Assembly: GCA_009599575.1 (NCBI GenBank)
Contig: VWND01000095.1
Span: 62,001 to 126,000, forward strand
DNA length: 64,000 bases
Source of the DNA: Blumeriella jaapii
Taxonomy: Eukaryota; Ascomycota; Leotiomycetes; Helotiales; Drepanopezizaceae
Direction of reading: 5' to 3'
The translations under genes and the position numbers were made by a program. Each line of letters begins with the position of its first letter. Positions within the stretch are counted from its first letter, which is position 1. A model generated the notes under the pieces. It did not search any database. It was given only the letters and a program-made list of their open reading frames with translations, and was not told where the DNA came from. Positions 1-10,035 of this stretch are shown piece by piece.

Positions 1-318
1 TTGTTTTTTCAAGGCAGATTGGTATTGCTTTTGAAACTTTTCGAATTGCGAATCTTTTTAATCCGATATATTTACGAACAGCCTTGCGTAGCATACGCTG
101 AAATAAAAAAAATAAAGCTTTTAATCGGTCGTAAATATTATTAAAAGATTATAAAAGCAGATATATAATAATACGTTTCGAATTGTCGTTGTATACGAAT
201 AAAAGCTAGGCGCGACAAAACCCCGGGCTTTTTAAAGCTTTTGCTTATATTTAACAGGTTTTATTAATATTTAACGATGGATTTTACGAAGCTTTTATTA
301 AACGAAAATAATTACGAT
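1..318 (+). pseudogene. Element B pol: integrase zinc-binding region and start of catalytic core
   Basis: A + strand frame reads a basic zinc-finger-like stretch (NCRC, then RRDKTPGFLK) and then TMDF, the usual context of the first catalytic aspartate of a gypsy integrase (codon at 280-282). The frame runs on into 6742 once A1 and one TSD copy are removed. Several stops interrupt it. The reverse transcriptase should lie left of the window. This is a dead integrase fragment that once catalysed cDNA insertion. Confidence 0.8.
314..318. repeat. Target-site duplication of A1 (ACGAT), left copy
   Basis: ACGAT at 314-318 is repeated exactly at 6737-6741, directly outside the two A1 LTRs. This fixes both ends of A1 and gives a 5-bp staggered cut. 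Confidence 0.93.
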
Positions 319-587
319 TGTAACGATCCAATCAGTCGAAGGGCTGGGAGATCAGTCAACTGGTCGCCGAGTTCACATAATATAAAAAACGAGCTTTTGA
401 TTCTATAACAAAGATATTCACTTAGAATTAACAACTGCAAAAAGCAGAAGTTGCTAAAAAAAAAAAGCCTTATATACATAAATAATTTCCATAATTGATA
501 AAAAAACCCACTAAAAGACCAGGGAATTTGCAGCTATACGTAATTGTTAAAATAACACGAAAGATGGCAATAAAGTAAATCGTTACA
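319..587 (-). repeat. A1 3' LTR
   Basis: Begins TGTAACGAT and ends ATCGTTACA, a perfect 9-bp terminal inverted repeat with TG...CA ends. It aligns along its length with 6468-6736. The outer end (near 319) keeps the G/C bases, while the inner end (about 500-580) carries many G-to-A and C-to-T changes. Confidence 0.93.
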
Positions 588-604
588 TTATTTTTCCGTC
601 CGAA
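588..604 (-). other. Probable polypurine tract of A1
   Basis: On the element strand the bases just before the 3' LTR read GGACGGAAAAATAA, purine-rich apart from one C and one T, in the expected position for priming second-strand synthesis. Confidence 0.5.
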
Positions 605-619
605 AAAAGCGCGCCCTCG

Positions 620-1114
620 AGCTTTTATTTATTAATACGTCGCTATTCAAATGATCGTACGAATCCAAACCTTCGGAATACGCCTTCAGCCAGTTTACAA
701 GTTTTGCAAAAAAATCGGAAAGCTTTTTATGCGTTAAATAAAAGTCGCGCACTTTTAAAAAAGCATATATAAAATCAAACGCGGAATACCACGTAAGATT
801 TTCATTTAAGCTTATTCAAAAAGCTTTGTACTAAAAGGTTTTCCGCTGCATTCGACAAGCGATCAATTCTTCGACTTTGTATTTAAGCTTATTAATTATA
901 TTAATAAATTCAAAAGCTGAATTAATCTGATCTGAAAACGCGTCGTCAACTGCTTTACGCAATCGACTAGCGTAAAAAACTGGATGTACGTTTATAATAT
1001 TAAAAAAATCTAGCTTAAAAGCGTTATCGAAAATTTTGGCTATAATTTTAAAAAAGCCGTTTATAAAATTATCGAGCTTGCGAAAAGGCCGGAAGGTCGG
1101 AAATAAACGCATAT
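620..1114 (-). pseudogene. A1 pol C-terminus: GPY/F region and chromodomain
   Basis: The - strand frame at 831-1112 (93 codons open) reads RLFPTFRPFRKLDNFINGFF, then HPVFYASRLRKA, the linker typical of fungal chromoviral integrases, followed by YKVEELIACRMQRKTF, the first strand of a chromodomain. A stop follows, then LTWYSAFDF-like text, the second half of the chromodomain. In live elements this domain binds histone marks and steers integration to heterochromatin. The same segment recurs at 9004-9600 and 63486-63990. Confidence 0.83.
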
Positions 1115-2330
1115 CGAACCATACGTAGTCGCCAACGTCAAAATCGATCGCGCGGCGAAACCTATTCGCACTTTTTTTTATTTTATCGTAAGCTTATTAA
1201 AAATGCGATTTAGCAAAGTTTCAAGCGTCGTAATAGCGGCGAACGTACGCACGAGCTTCGTCTGCGTTTAGCTTATATAAAAAATTAAAAAAAAAAAGAA
1301 ATATCGAACTTCCAGTTTCAATTAGTATAAAAAGTATAACCGTATACAATTTCAAAAAATAAAAGGCCATCTAAACTCTTGTAAAAAAGAATTATTTAAG
1401 CGAAATCCATTATTAAAAAAAATTCGCTTTAATCGTTTTAATAAAAGTTTACGAAAAGTCGAAAGCGTTTTTGCAAATATTAGTTATAAATTTCGGTCTG
1501 ACCATCGGTTTCGAAATAAACGGCTGTCGAAAGCTTTAATTGCGTACCGAGTATTTTATTTAATTCAAACCAAAAAATAAACTAATATTAAAAGCCACGA
1601 TCGCTAATAATACTTTTTAAAAAGCCAAAATACCTGTATACGTGGAATATATACAATTTAGCGAAGCTTCGAACGTCGATATTTTTATAACAAAAAATCG
1701 AAATAATTTACTTAGAAAAGCGATTTATTATTACGAACACGTTATCGTAATCGTATTTATTTTTATTAAAATTGCAAAAATCCATTATAACGTATTTTTA
1801 AAAATGGTTAAAAACAAAAAAAAGCTGAAAAAGGCCGGAGCGCTTATTTTTTAAAACAAAACTTTTTCGATAAACGTAGCAATTGCGACAATATTATTTT
1901 ACGAAAGCTGTCATACCTCGCCAATAATATTAATCCGAAAGCAATTGCGTAATTTTGCGAGCGCTAAAATAAACGGTAAAAATCTGATCGTGCATTTTTC
2001 GTATAAAAGCTAAACGAAAATAATCGACGTCTAATATTATTAAACGACCGTAATATAACAGCAAATCGCGTTTAAATATATACGAAAACGAAATATTATT
2101 AGCGTCGTTCTTTTTCGTAGCGTTTCGTACAGCTTTCTTTCGGAAAACCATCAAGCTGCTAGCTATGCGATTAGCGTAAAAAAGCTGGTCAACGACACGA
2201 AATGCGAAAAAAAAATCAGCTATTTTAACGATAAAAACAGTTGTTTCGAAAGCCGTAAAAAATCGAAGTTTTTTAATTAAAAATCGATGATCGATCTGAT
2301 CGATTCGAAAAAAGATTTGCAGGCGCTGAA
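1115..2330 (-). pseudogene. A1 pol: integrase
   Basis: The - strand carries the zinc-binding N-terminus (IRKMHDQI followed by a QLLSD-like helix near 1930-2010) and then the catalytic core, broken by many stops. The equivalent open stretch in A2 (21634-22035) reads LIIPNVDYFRLALIRKMHDQ, typical of gypsy integrase N-terminal domains. The core ends in a NQYLQKRLRPF-like helix near 1450. A short + strand ORF at 1642-1854 is the antisense shadow of this region. Confidence 0.75.
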
Positions 2331-3960
2331 TGCGTTTAAAAAAGTTTTAGCGATCGAATTCGCTCGTACGACGTATTAATACGTTAGCCAAAAAATTGTA
2401 TTTATTTGGTCTGTATATAATAAAAAAATTGTAATCGGCGAAAAGCTCGGCCCAATATGCTTATCGAACGTTTAAAAGTTTAAAAGTTATAAAATATTCC
2501 AAAACCTTATAATTAATAATTATTTTAATCTGATAAACTAAATCAGCTAATTTAATACGAAAATTACTTAAAAATCTTACGATTGCGAATATTTTTTTAT
2601 CGTATACGACGTAGTTTAGCTTTGCGAAAGCTATAGTTTTGCTAAAATAAACGACTGAAAGCCAATCGTCGCTATAAAATTATAAAAGCACAAAAGCTAT
2701 TACGCCGTCGAAAGCGTCAATCTTTAATATACAAAAAAAGTCTTGCCTATAATATTATAAAACTAATACAATAATAAAAGCTAATATAAAAAAATCGAAA
2801 CTTTCCTAACACTTAAAAATGAAATTAAAAAAAACGTTAGCCTTGGTCAAATAAACTAAAAGCTTTGCAATTATACCGTAATTTCGAATAAAACGTCGGT
2901 AAAAGTTACAAAAACCAAAAAAGCTTTATATACCTTTTACAATAATAAAAGGCTTTTAATAAGCGACCACGGAAACCTTTTCTGGATTTACCTTTAAACT
3001 TTTAATCGAAATAATAAAACCTAGGTAACGGATTCGAATAATATTAAATTCAGACTTCCGAATATCGGCTTGTAATCCAGCGTTAGCGAGCTTTTAAAAC
3101 ACTTTGCGAACGTATATAACGTATTTCAAAAGGTCGGACGAATAAATAAAAATATTATTTAAATATGCAATATAAAAATCGTTCAAATAATCGAAAAAAA
3201 CGTCGTTTATATAACGTTAATAAATTGCGGATTTATTAATAAAGCCAAAAAATAGCATTTTGCATTTATAAGCGCCGTAACGCGTACGAAACGTCGTCAG
3301 TTTTTTACTAGCGAAATCCATTCGAATTTTATAAAAAGCTTAACGAATATCGAACTTCGTAAAAATTCGCGCTTCCGAAAAACGAGCAAAAATCTTATCG
3401 ATAAAAAAGAAAAAATAGCGATCCTTATAAATAACGTTATTAAAAGCTCGATAATCGATACAAAAACGCAATAAACCGTCGGGTTTTTTAGCGAAAAACA
3501 CTAGAACAGCGAAAGAAACGATAAAAGGTTCGATAAAACCTTTATCAAAATTATTTTACAAATAAATCTTAACAATCTCGAGCTTTAAAATCGACATTTT
3601 ATACAAAAAAATATATTTCAGCTTTTTCTTATTTATAATAAGCTCGATTTTATGGTCGTAGGGCCGGTAAAAGGCTAGCTCGTTACTAGCAGTTTTAAAA
3701 AACATATATTCGAAGTTTTTGTACTTCGAAGAAAAAGATTCGAAAAAAAATTCATTCGAAATTAATTCTGCTAAGCTAATTAAAAAGGTCGAAATCGATA
3801 TTTCGTTGGTTTTAAAACGTTCGAAAAAACTGTAAAATTAAGTTTTAAAAAAAATATTATACGTAAAATCGTCTAGTATTCTGTCGATCTCGTACAAAAA
3901 AATTAAAAACATTTCAACTGCTTTTTTTCTGAAAATCAATTTAAAAGCGTATGTAATAAT
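2331..3960 (-). pseudogene. A1 pol: reverse transcriptase and RNase H
   Basis: The - strand reads reverse transcriptase blocks matching the longer open copy in A2 (22807-23625). The catalytic box near 3145-3185 reads AYLNNIFIYS, so the YLDD aspartates have become asparagine by G-to-A change. RNase H follows toward lower coordinates (DAFDGVI, MLSQFYN, IAYFSKTIAFAKLNY, near 2640-2720). Multiple stops make this inactive. Confidence 0.82.
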
Positions 3961-4440
3961 TTAACAAATGAAAATTAAATAAGCAGTAGATTAAAAAATT
4001 CGTTTTCGAATTAATCGTTTAAAAAATTCAAAAGGTGGCTTATTTAAACTATCGATTATATTAAGCTAAAAAGCCATCGCGGCGAAAGTTTTTCTTCGGT
4101 CTTTAATATAACTGTTTTTCGTAGAACGAAAAAGCTGTTCTGACGAAAAAAAAAAAGAAAAAAAAGAAATAATAAAAAAAGAATCGTCAGCCTAAGAAAA
4201 TAATAATATGATTTCTTATATTATTCCATTAGCGTCGCCATCGAAATTAACACCGCGAATAAAATTCGACCTTTTCGCGCTCCGCACAGCGTCGTAAGTT
4301 TGCCATAATTAATCAAAGTTTTTATCACGTTTTATAACGTCGTTTAATAGCGAAATTAAATTTTTCGGAAATGCAAATAAAAGATTTTAATACAACGAGC
4401 GTAAAAAGCTATAAAGGAATAAAACTTCGGCTAATAAAAC
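3961..4440 (-). other. A1 linker between protease and reverse transcriptase
   Basis: No conserved domain seen. It holds a poly-A run near 4147-4175 and the 33-bp palindromic cassette at 4228-4260. The same linker with the same cassette is found in A2 and A3. Confidence 0.6.
4228..4260 (-). repeat. 33-bp palindromic cassette, A1 copy
   Basis: Reverse complement begins ATTCGCGGTG and ends GGCGACGCTAAT with an AT-rich loop holding TTTCGA. It lies in the protease-RT linker at the same place as in A2 (23945-23977) and A3 (60349-60381). Exactly 33 bp. Confidence 0.8.
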
Positions 4441-4850
4441 TTGCGTTTATTACAATTTAATAAAACTTAATATTCGGCCAGCCAAGCTTTTCCTAAAATT
4501 ATACTATAATTTCCGAAATTAATAATTAAAAAAAAAGTAAACGATTATATTCGATTGTTAATAATAAAATTGAAAAGCGTAAAATATATAATTAAATAGC
4601 TACGAATTCTATTATACCTTTTTATAAAAAAAAAAGCCGGAAAAAGTTAAATCAAAAGTTTTAAAAAAAAAAAAAAAGATTTAATCAGCGCCGAATCGAT
4701 CAACGCATAACCGTTCGTTTCAAAGTCGGCGAGCGCTTTTATTTTATACGAAAAGCTATTTTTAATAAATATAACGGGAATTGTCAATAAATCGCTATTA
4801 AAAAGCTTTCGAACGTTAAAATAACGCATATCGCGCAATACGTTTAAAAA
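4441..4850 (-). pseudogene. A1 pol: aspartic protease
   Basis: Open - strand stretch 4647-4838 (63 aa) reads KIKALADFETNGYALIDSAL. In this family the active site is D-S-G-A-N-G followed by an IDSAL-like helix; here S-G-A has become F-E-T, so the site is lost. A2 retains DSKANG in the same position (24148-24555). Continues from gag without a clear break. Confidence 0.78.
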
Positions 4851-6160
4851 AAAAGCTTTGCTTAAGCCTGGGCGTTTTCCCGATTAACGGAAAAACCTTC
4901 AATTTTTTCGTATGCGTTTTGAAAATCGTTTGAAAAAAGGTTTTCGTTTTTACTACTATTATTAAAAAGCGAATTTTCGGCCGGTTCGACCTCGTTTACA
5001 TTTATCAGCCTAAAAAAGCTTTTGAATAGAACCGAAAATCGGTCCGTAAAAAGTCGTACAAATTGGCCTCGAACCTTCTGATATGGAATAAAAAACGAGC
5101 GTTATCGTTGGTCCGATCGAAAAAAAAAAACGCCAAAAGAGGCGTTTTGACGTAAAAAAAAAGAAAAAACAAAAGGCTGAAAAAAAGCCTGTGAAACGCT
5201 TAAATAATTTTCGTACGTACGATTTAACTCGTAATACGCTTTGGTTAAAAATCTACTATTTTGATAAATAATAAATTTAAAAAAGCGATTCGCGTATAAA
5301 ATTCGTTTAGCCAACTGACTTTGTTTTTCTTGACGGACGGCGGTAAGCCAATCCTTAAAAGTCGTTATACGCGCTTATTTCAAATGCAGCTTTTTTCGTA
5401 AACGCTTTAGTATTTTATCGCGGAAAGCATTCCGAAGCTATTTGTCAGTCCGTATTTAAGCGTTCGTTGCGAAAATGGAAAATCGCAAATAAAAGCGCTA
5501 GAAATCGTCGTGCGTATTTATTGCAAGCATTTTAAACTCGTTTTCCGCCTTTTAAACGTTTAAAAAATCGGCCAGAAAATCGGCGACCTTTTTCATTAAT
5601 TCTTCGGAAAATATAAAATCGAAACGATTCAAAATACGCGAGGTCAAAAATTCTTTTGCTACGTTTTCGGTCTGATCGAATATATAATTTTTGCGAAATC
5701 GATCGCTAGCAAAATAATTGTAATAAAATTCGAGATTATCGAAAATTTTAGTTTTTTAATAGCGTGCTTTATAATCTTTATTATTATTTAACTTAAACTT
5801 AAGGTTCGAAACGCGCTTTATGCGAGCTAATCGAAAGTCAGCAAATAAATAAAAACCATAGCATTTAAAAAGCGCGCTAAAATCTTGGCCGTTATAAAAA
5901 AATCCAAAAAAAGTTCGCGAAAAACGTAGAAATTGATCTGCAGCGTTTATTAATTAAAATAAAACGTTGCGAAAAAATAAAACAGCAGATTCGCGACTAG
6001 CAAAAGCACGTTCGATAAATTCTACCAAACGCTTTAATTAAAAAGTCTGCCGCAGTCGTATAATCTCCAAAAGTTATCGTTCACGCTTTTGCGCTTTCTT
6101 CAGTTAGTTTTGCAAAAGTCTCAACTAAACGCTCTCAGCGCTAAGCTGCAAAAAAAAAAT
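4851..6160 (-). pseudogene. A1 gag
   Basis: A - strand frame with few stops runs from about 6100 down to 4850, partly open at 5102-5314 (70 aa, RILYANRFF, SRFLTKAYYELNR). Upstream text includes an FFANFFWIFL-like and a YEKLKFSIISNFI helix, consistent with a gag capsid. The start codon cannot be fixed. No intact CCHC knuckle seen. Lies directly upstream of the protease in coding order. Confidence 0.6.
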
Positions 6161-6467
6161 GGCAGGCGAAATAATTGGCGCTCTGCCCTTTCCTTTGTTT
6201 TTTTTTCCTCGGAAAGAAAACTGTTCTTCAGAAAAAAAAGCTTCTGGGAAAAACTGCTTTTTCGCTAATTAAAAAGAAAATTAAAATATAATAGCAGAAG
6301 CTAAAAAGCTTTGCTAAAGGAAAAATCGTTAAACAAAAGCTATCCTTCGCGAAATGCGGAAATAAACCTTTTTCACGACCGATCGATCACTTTGATATAA
6401 CTCGTAAAAAATTCGAAAGGAAAAATAATTTACGCCGTCGCCAACGTAAAAAAAAAGTTGTTAATAA
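6161..6467 (-). other. A1 5' leader with possible primer-binding site
   Basis: Untranslated leader between the 5' LTR and gag. No TGG directly follows the LTR on the element strand. A TGGCGACGGCG stretch lies about 24 bases in (complement of 6433-6443) and could be a displaced tRNA primer site, but this is weak. Nothing else recognised. Confidence 0.4.
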
Positions 6468-6736
6468 TATAACGATCTAATCAGTCGAAAAGCTGGGAAA
6501 TCAGTTAACTAGTCGCCGAGTTCACATAATATAAAAAACGAACTTTTGATTTTGTAACAAAGATATTCACTTAAAATCAACAACTGCAAAAAGCAAAAGT
6601 TGCTAAAAGAAAAAAGCCTTATATATATAAATAGTCTCCACAATTGATAGAAAGACCCATCAGAAAACCAGGGAGCTTGCAGCTATACGTAGTTGCTGGG
6701 GTGACACGAGAGGTGGCAACAGAGTGAATCGTTACA
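6468..6736 (-). repeat. A1 5' LTR
   Basis: Partner of 319-587. Starts TATAACGAT (TG mutated to TA) and ends ATCGTTACA. The outer part (about 6630-6736) keeps its G/C content while the inner start is mutated, the mirror image of the other LTR. Confidence 0.93.
6617..6635 (-). promoter_or_regulatory. Possible TATA box in the A1 5' LTR
   Basis: On the element strand the LTR reads TTTATATATATAAGG. It is kept in all A LTRs (A2: 37646-37660) despite heavy mutation elsewhere, and sits inside the 5' LTR where the retroelement promoter belongs. Motif-based only. Confidence 0.4.
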
Positions 6737-6741
6737 ACGAT

Positions 6742-7892
6742 TTCGCTTTCGTAATAATAAATCGCTTATTTAAAAAGTTTTTGTCAGTTTTTTGCCATAA
6801 GATTATTACAGCAAAAGAATTGGCAGTTTTGTTTTTAATCTATTAGATACGTTATTTCGGCATGCCGGATTTAATTGTTTCGGACCGAAAAGCTCAGTTT
6901 GTTTCGGTCTTTTAGCAAAAACTCTGCCGCATATTAAAAACCAAAATTAAATTAATTATTGCGTATAATTCTAATATCGATAGGCAGACCGAAATAATAA
7001 ACTAGTATATTAAGCAACGCTTCCGCTTTTTTTGCTTTTATTACCAAAATAATTAAAAACGCTTTTTATTTTTAATAAATATTATACAATTGACTTTGCC
7101 GTACGAATTTTTCGGCAACGTTTTTTTCTTTCAAGTTTTAAATAAATACGAGGCTCGTATATTTTGGGATATAAACAATTTTCGTCTTTTTCGCTCGGCC
7201 ACCGAAAAGCTTAACCGCGACGAAACTTTGCATTTGGCTTTTCGAATTAAAAAGATTATAAAATACGCGCAATCGTTTATTACGCAATAACAAACCAAAA
7301 TAAAACGCTTCGCCAATTTGCATAAACGACCAATAAATTAAGAAATAAGCGACGAAATATTAATAAATATTAAAAATTAAAAGCTCGACCGATTTTTCCG
7401 GAAGCTTTTAAACAAATGGTACGGCCTAATTAAAATCGTCGATAAAATAAAAGAAAATTAAAAGCTTGACTTTTTCGCAGATTAATTAATTTATTCAATT
7501 TTTACTTATATTTGCTCCGAAAGCATATTAGTAATCTTTTATTTGGCCAACGCCGCCCCGAACCAGCTTTTATTTAATTACTTTTTAAACAAACGAAATA
7601 AAAAATCGAAAAAATAATAAATTCGAAATTATATAAAAAAGTATTGCAATACCAGGTCAATTAAAAAAGCGCTAATAAAAATTTCGAATAATACTTTTGT
7701 TTTAACGCTATAACGGCCTTTTATATCTTTTAAGTATTTTACCGATCGCATTTTACCGCCAAAGGCCTTCTACGAGCGCTTTTCGCATAGTTGCAAATTT
7801 ACAACGAAAGCAGAAAAAATTATATTAAATTGGAAAACGATAGATCTATAATCGCAACTGCGCGGACGCAGTTTTTCGGAAAGGAAGGGTAA
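6742..7892 (+). pseudogene. Element B pol: integrase core, GPY/F module, chromodomain
   Basis: Continues from 318. The + strand reads FGMPDLIVSDRKAQFVSVFW (second catalytic Asp at 6883-6885) and DRQTEIINQYIKQR (catalytic Glu at 6991-6993), so the D-D-E triad is still readable although split by A1. A 66-codon open stretch (7090-7290) holds LTLPYEF and RIKKIIKYAQSFITQ. Next come KWYGLIKIVDKI (GPY/F, near 7420) and KKVLQYQVN plus NKNFEYY (chromodomain, near 7630-7700). Stops and frameshifts are frequent. Confidence 0.85.
7878..7892 (+). other. Polypurine tract of element B
   Basis: GGAAAGGAAGGGTAA directly before the LTR; element D has the closely similar GAAAGGGAGGGGTAG at the same position. 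Confidence 0.75.
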
Positions 7893-8166
7893 TGTTACGA
7901 TTCTTCCTTGGCTAATGGTGGTTGTTAATAGTATAATTGCCAGTGGTATGATTGCTAATGGTATAATTGCCGGTGGTATTGGAATAAGGTTCGGGCACGG
8001 ACCACCTCGGCCATTAGGCCTCGCGCTAAATCACGTGACCCATAAGCGCAACCTATTGTACATAAAGTTCGCGACCCCGAGCATTTTAGCTCGGTGTTTT
8101 TTTTTTAATTTATATGCGTACCTTTTGGTCCATATTATTCCGATTATTCTTAAGCTAGCTGTGACA
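7893..8166 (+). repeat. Element B 3' LTR
   Basis: Starts TGTTACGATTC and ends GCTGTGACA. The first part is built of short repeats of a GGTATAATTGCC type. Both ends and the GGGCACGGACC segment match the D LTRs at 48444 and 49302, so B and D are one LTR lineage. A 98-codon ORF crossing the LTR (7915-8211) is fortuitous. Confidence 0.85.
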
Positions 8167-8738
8167 TTAAATATCGCCGCGACGAATGTTTTTCACGACT
8201 TTTTTTCGTAAATAATAAATTTTAACTTTTAAACGTAATTCTACGCTTTGCAAAAAGCGCTGAAGAATTTTATATTAAAATCGTAAAAATAATCGATTAA
8301 TTCGTCGTAATTAAAACCGATTAACGCTTTTGCTTCGCGTAAAACTAATGGGTCGGACTACGGTTATTTGCCGACGAATGCTTTTAAAAAAGCTCCGAGG
8401 CCTGTAAAAAAAACTATTTTACGAAATAATTCGAAAATAGTCGTTTGCAATCGAAATCATCGAAAATATTATAATTGCTTTCGCCGCAATACAAATAATA
8501 TCAGATTATTTATCGGATTGTCGTTTTCGAAATAGTTTCTGTACTTTTGCGCCGTATAATTATTCGAGTAAATTAATATCGCGCCGTCGGTTTTTTAGAT
8601 TTTAAATTTGATAAAAACCTTTTGTTTAGTCGAAAAGCTGATAAAAGTTATTTTATTTTTTATTTCGTAGCTTTCGGTTTCGTAATCCGATAAAATAGCC
8701 GAAGCTATTGTTTTAAACGCGCTGAAATACGAAAAAGC
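8167..8738 (-). pseudogene. C1 accessory 3' ORF, distal fragment
   Basis: Matches C2 10236-10818 and C3 25838-26400. In the - strand frame it corresponds to the C-terminal third of the unknown protein encoded between pol and the 3' LTR. Broken by stops; continues at 37750 after removal of A2. Confidence 0.7.
8734..8738. repeat. Target-site duplication of A2 (AAAGC), left copy
   Basis: AAAGC at 8734-8738 recurs at 37750-37754, 29 kb away, just outside the two A2 LTRs. Joining across it restores the family C sequence seen uninterrupted near 26395. This shows that everything between is A2 plus its own later insertions. Confidence 0.92.
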
Positions 8739-9003
8739 TGTGACGATTTAATCAGTCGAAGGGCTGGGAGATCAGTTAACTGGTCGCTTTGTTTATATGG
8801 TATGAGAAAACGAGCCTTTGGTTTTGTAACAAAGATATTTACTTAGAATCAACAATTGCAGAAGGCAGAGGTTGCTAAAGGAAAAGAGTCTTATATATAT
8901 AATAGTTTTCACAGTTAATAGAAGACTTATCAGAAGACCAGAAAGCTTGCAATTATACGTAGTTGCTGGGGTGACGCGAAAAGCAAACGAATAAGTCGTT
9001 ATA
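8739..9003 (-). repeat. A2 3' LTR
   Basis: Starts TGTGACGAT, ends GTCGTTATA (terminal CACA mutated). Partner of 37495-37749. Outer end well kept, inner end mutated. Confidence 0.92.
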
Positions 9004-9666
9004 TTATTTTTCCGTTCGAAAAAAGCGCGCTTTCGAGCTTTTATTTATTGGTACGTTATTATCCAAATAATCGTACGAATTTAAACCTTCGGAATACGCT
9101 TTTAGCCAATTTACAAGTTTTGCAAGGACCGGGGAGCTTTTTATACGCTAAATAAAAGTCGCGTATTTTTAGGGAAGCGTATATAAAATCAGACGCGGAG
9201 TATTACGTAAGATTTTTATTTAAGTTTATTTAAAAAGCTTTGTATTAAAAGATTTTTCGCTGCATTCGATAAGCGATTAATTTTTCGATTTCGTATTTAA
9301 GCTTATTAATTATATTAATAAGTTCAGGGGCTAAGTTAATCTGATCTGAAAACGCGTCGTCAGCTGTTTTACGCAGTCGATTAGCGTGAAAAACTGGGTG
9401 TACGTTTATAGTATTAGAAAGGTTTAGCTTAAAAGCGTTATCGAAAATTTTGGCTATAATTTTAAAAAAATCGTTTATAGGATTGTCGAGCTTGCGGAAG
9501 GGCCGAAAGGTCGGAAATGAACGTATATCGAGCTATACGTAGTCGCTAACGTTAAAATCGATCGCGCGGCGAGATTTGTTCGCATTTTTTTTTATTTTAT
9601 TATAGGTTTGTTAGAAATGCGATTTGACGAGGTTTCAGGCGTCGTAATGGCGGCGAGCGTACGTAC
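9004..9666 (-). pseudogene. A2 pol C-terminus: chromodomain and GPY/F region
   Basis: Collinear with A1 588-1250. The - strand contains the HPVF-ASRLRKA-like linker and the chromodomain start, broken by stops. Ends at the C2 insertion at the TSD GTAC. Confidence 0.78.
9663..9666. repeat. Target-site duplication of C2 (GTAC), left copy
   Basis: GTAC at 9663-9666 recurs at 20965-20968. A1 shows the uninterrupted site (GTACGCACGAGC near 1250). Only 4 bp match; a 5-bp duplication does not fit. Confidence 0.85.
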
Positions 9667-9933
9667 TGTAAAAGTAGGTAGGAAAACCAGACTAATACGG
9701 CCACATATCGGTGGGTAAAATAGTCTAGGGAATTTCTAGGAAAAACTGAAAAAAGAAAAAGAAAAATAAATAAAAGTATAAATTAAACTGCGTGTTTACG
9801 ATACTATCTAAAAGAATGCTTTGCTTTTATACCTGTTGAAAGTAGTTAATAGCAAAGGGTTTCGGAAGGGTCCATGCCTCGACTATAGCTAAAACTATTA
9901 ATTCCCATCAATACAAAATATTACCGTTTTATA
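9667..9933 (-). repeat. C2 3' LTR
   Basis: Starts TGTAAAAGTAGGTAGG; ends ACCGTTTTATA (from TTTTACA). Terminal inverted repeat TGTAAAA/TTTTACA. The outer end is nearly unmutated and the inner end is heavily mutated compared with 20698-20964. Confidence 0.93.
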
Positions 9934-9944
9934 TCCTGTCCCAA
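9934..9944 (-). other. Polypurine-like tract of C2
   Basis: On the element strand TTGGGACAGGA abuts the 3' LTR. Purine-rich with one C; position is right for plus-strand priming. Confidence 0.5.
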
Positions 9945-10035
9945 ATAATATACGTAATCGTTTTTAATTACGATCAAAAAAAAATATAACTTTAACAAAT
10001 GCAATTTAGTCTATCCCATATAATCTAAAAACCAA

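Larger units (their letters stand above)
319..6736 (-). mobile_element. Element A1: full-length chromodomain Ty3/gypsy retrotransposon
   Basis: A complete 6.4-kb element with two LTRs (319-587, 6468-6736) and 5-bp TSDs. Coding remnants read on the - strand in the order gag, protease, reverse transcriptase, RNase H, integrase, chromodomain, so the 5' LTR is the right one. All domains carry stops or lost catalytic residues. It sits inside the integrase gene of element B. Related copies are A2 (broken, same strand) and A3 (opposite strand, right edge). Confidence 0.93.
1..8166 (+). mobile_element. Element B: 3' half of a chromodomain Ty3/gypsy element, split by element A1
   Basis: Two pieces, 1-318 and 6737-8166, join into one continuous integrase when A1 (319-6736) is removed. 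The 5' half lies left of the window. B ends in a polypurine tract and an LTR, so it is read on the + strand. Right of its LTR the sequence is family C interior (compare 25838 onward), so B is inserted into C1. Its own TSD cannot be checked because the left end is missing. Confidence 0.88.

Noticed and set aside
319..6736. Reading the A1 LTRs as inverted-repeat ends of a DNA transposon because of TGTAACGAT/ATCGTTACA
   Set aside because: The two 269-bp ends are direct repeats and the interior encodes gag-pol, so the inverted ends are those of each LTR.
7915..8211. 98-codon + strand ORF starting MVVVNSIIASGMIANG
   Set aside because: It lies across the B LTR and runs into family C sequence; the repeated words come from LTR micro-repeats.
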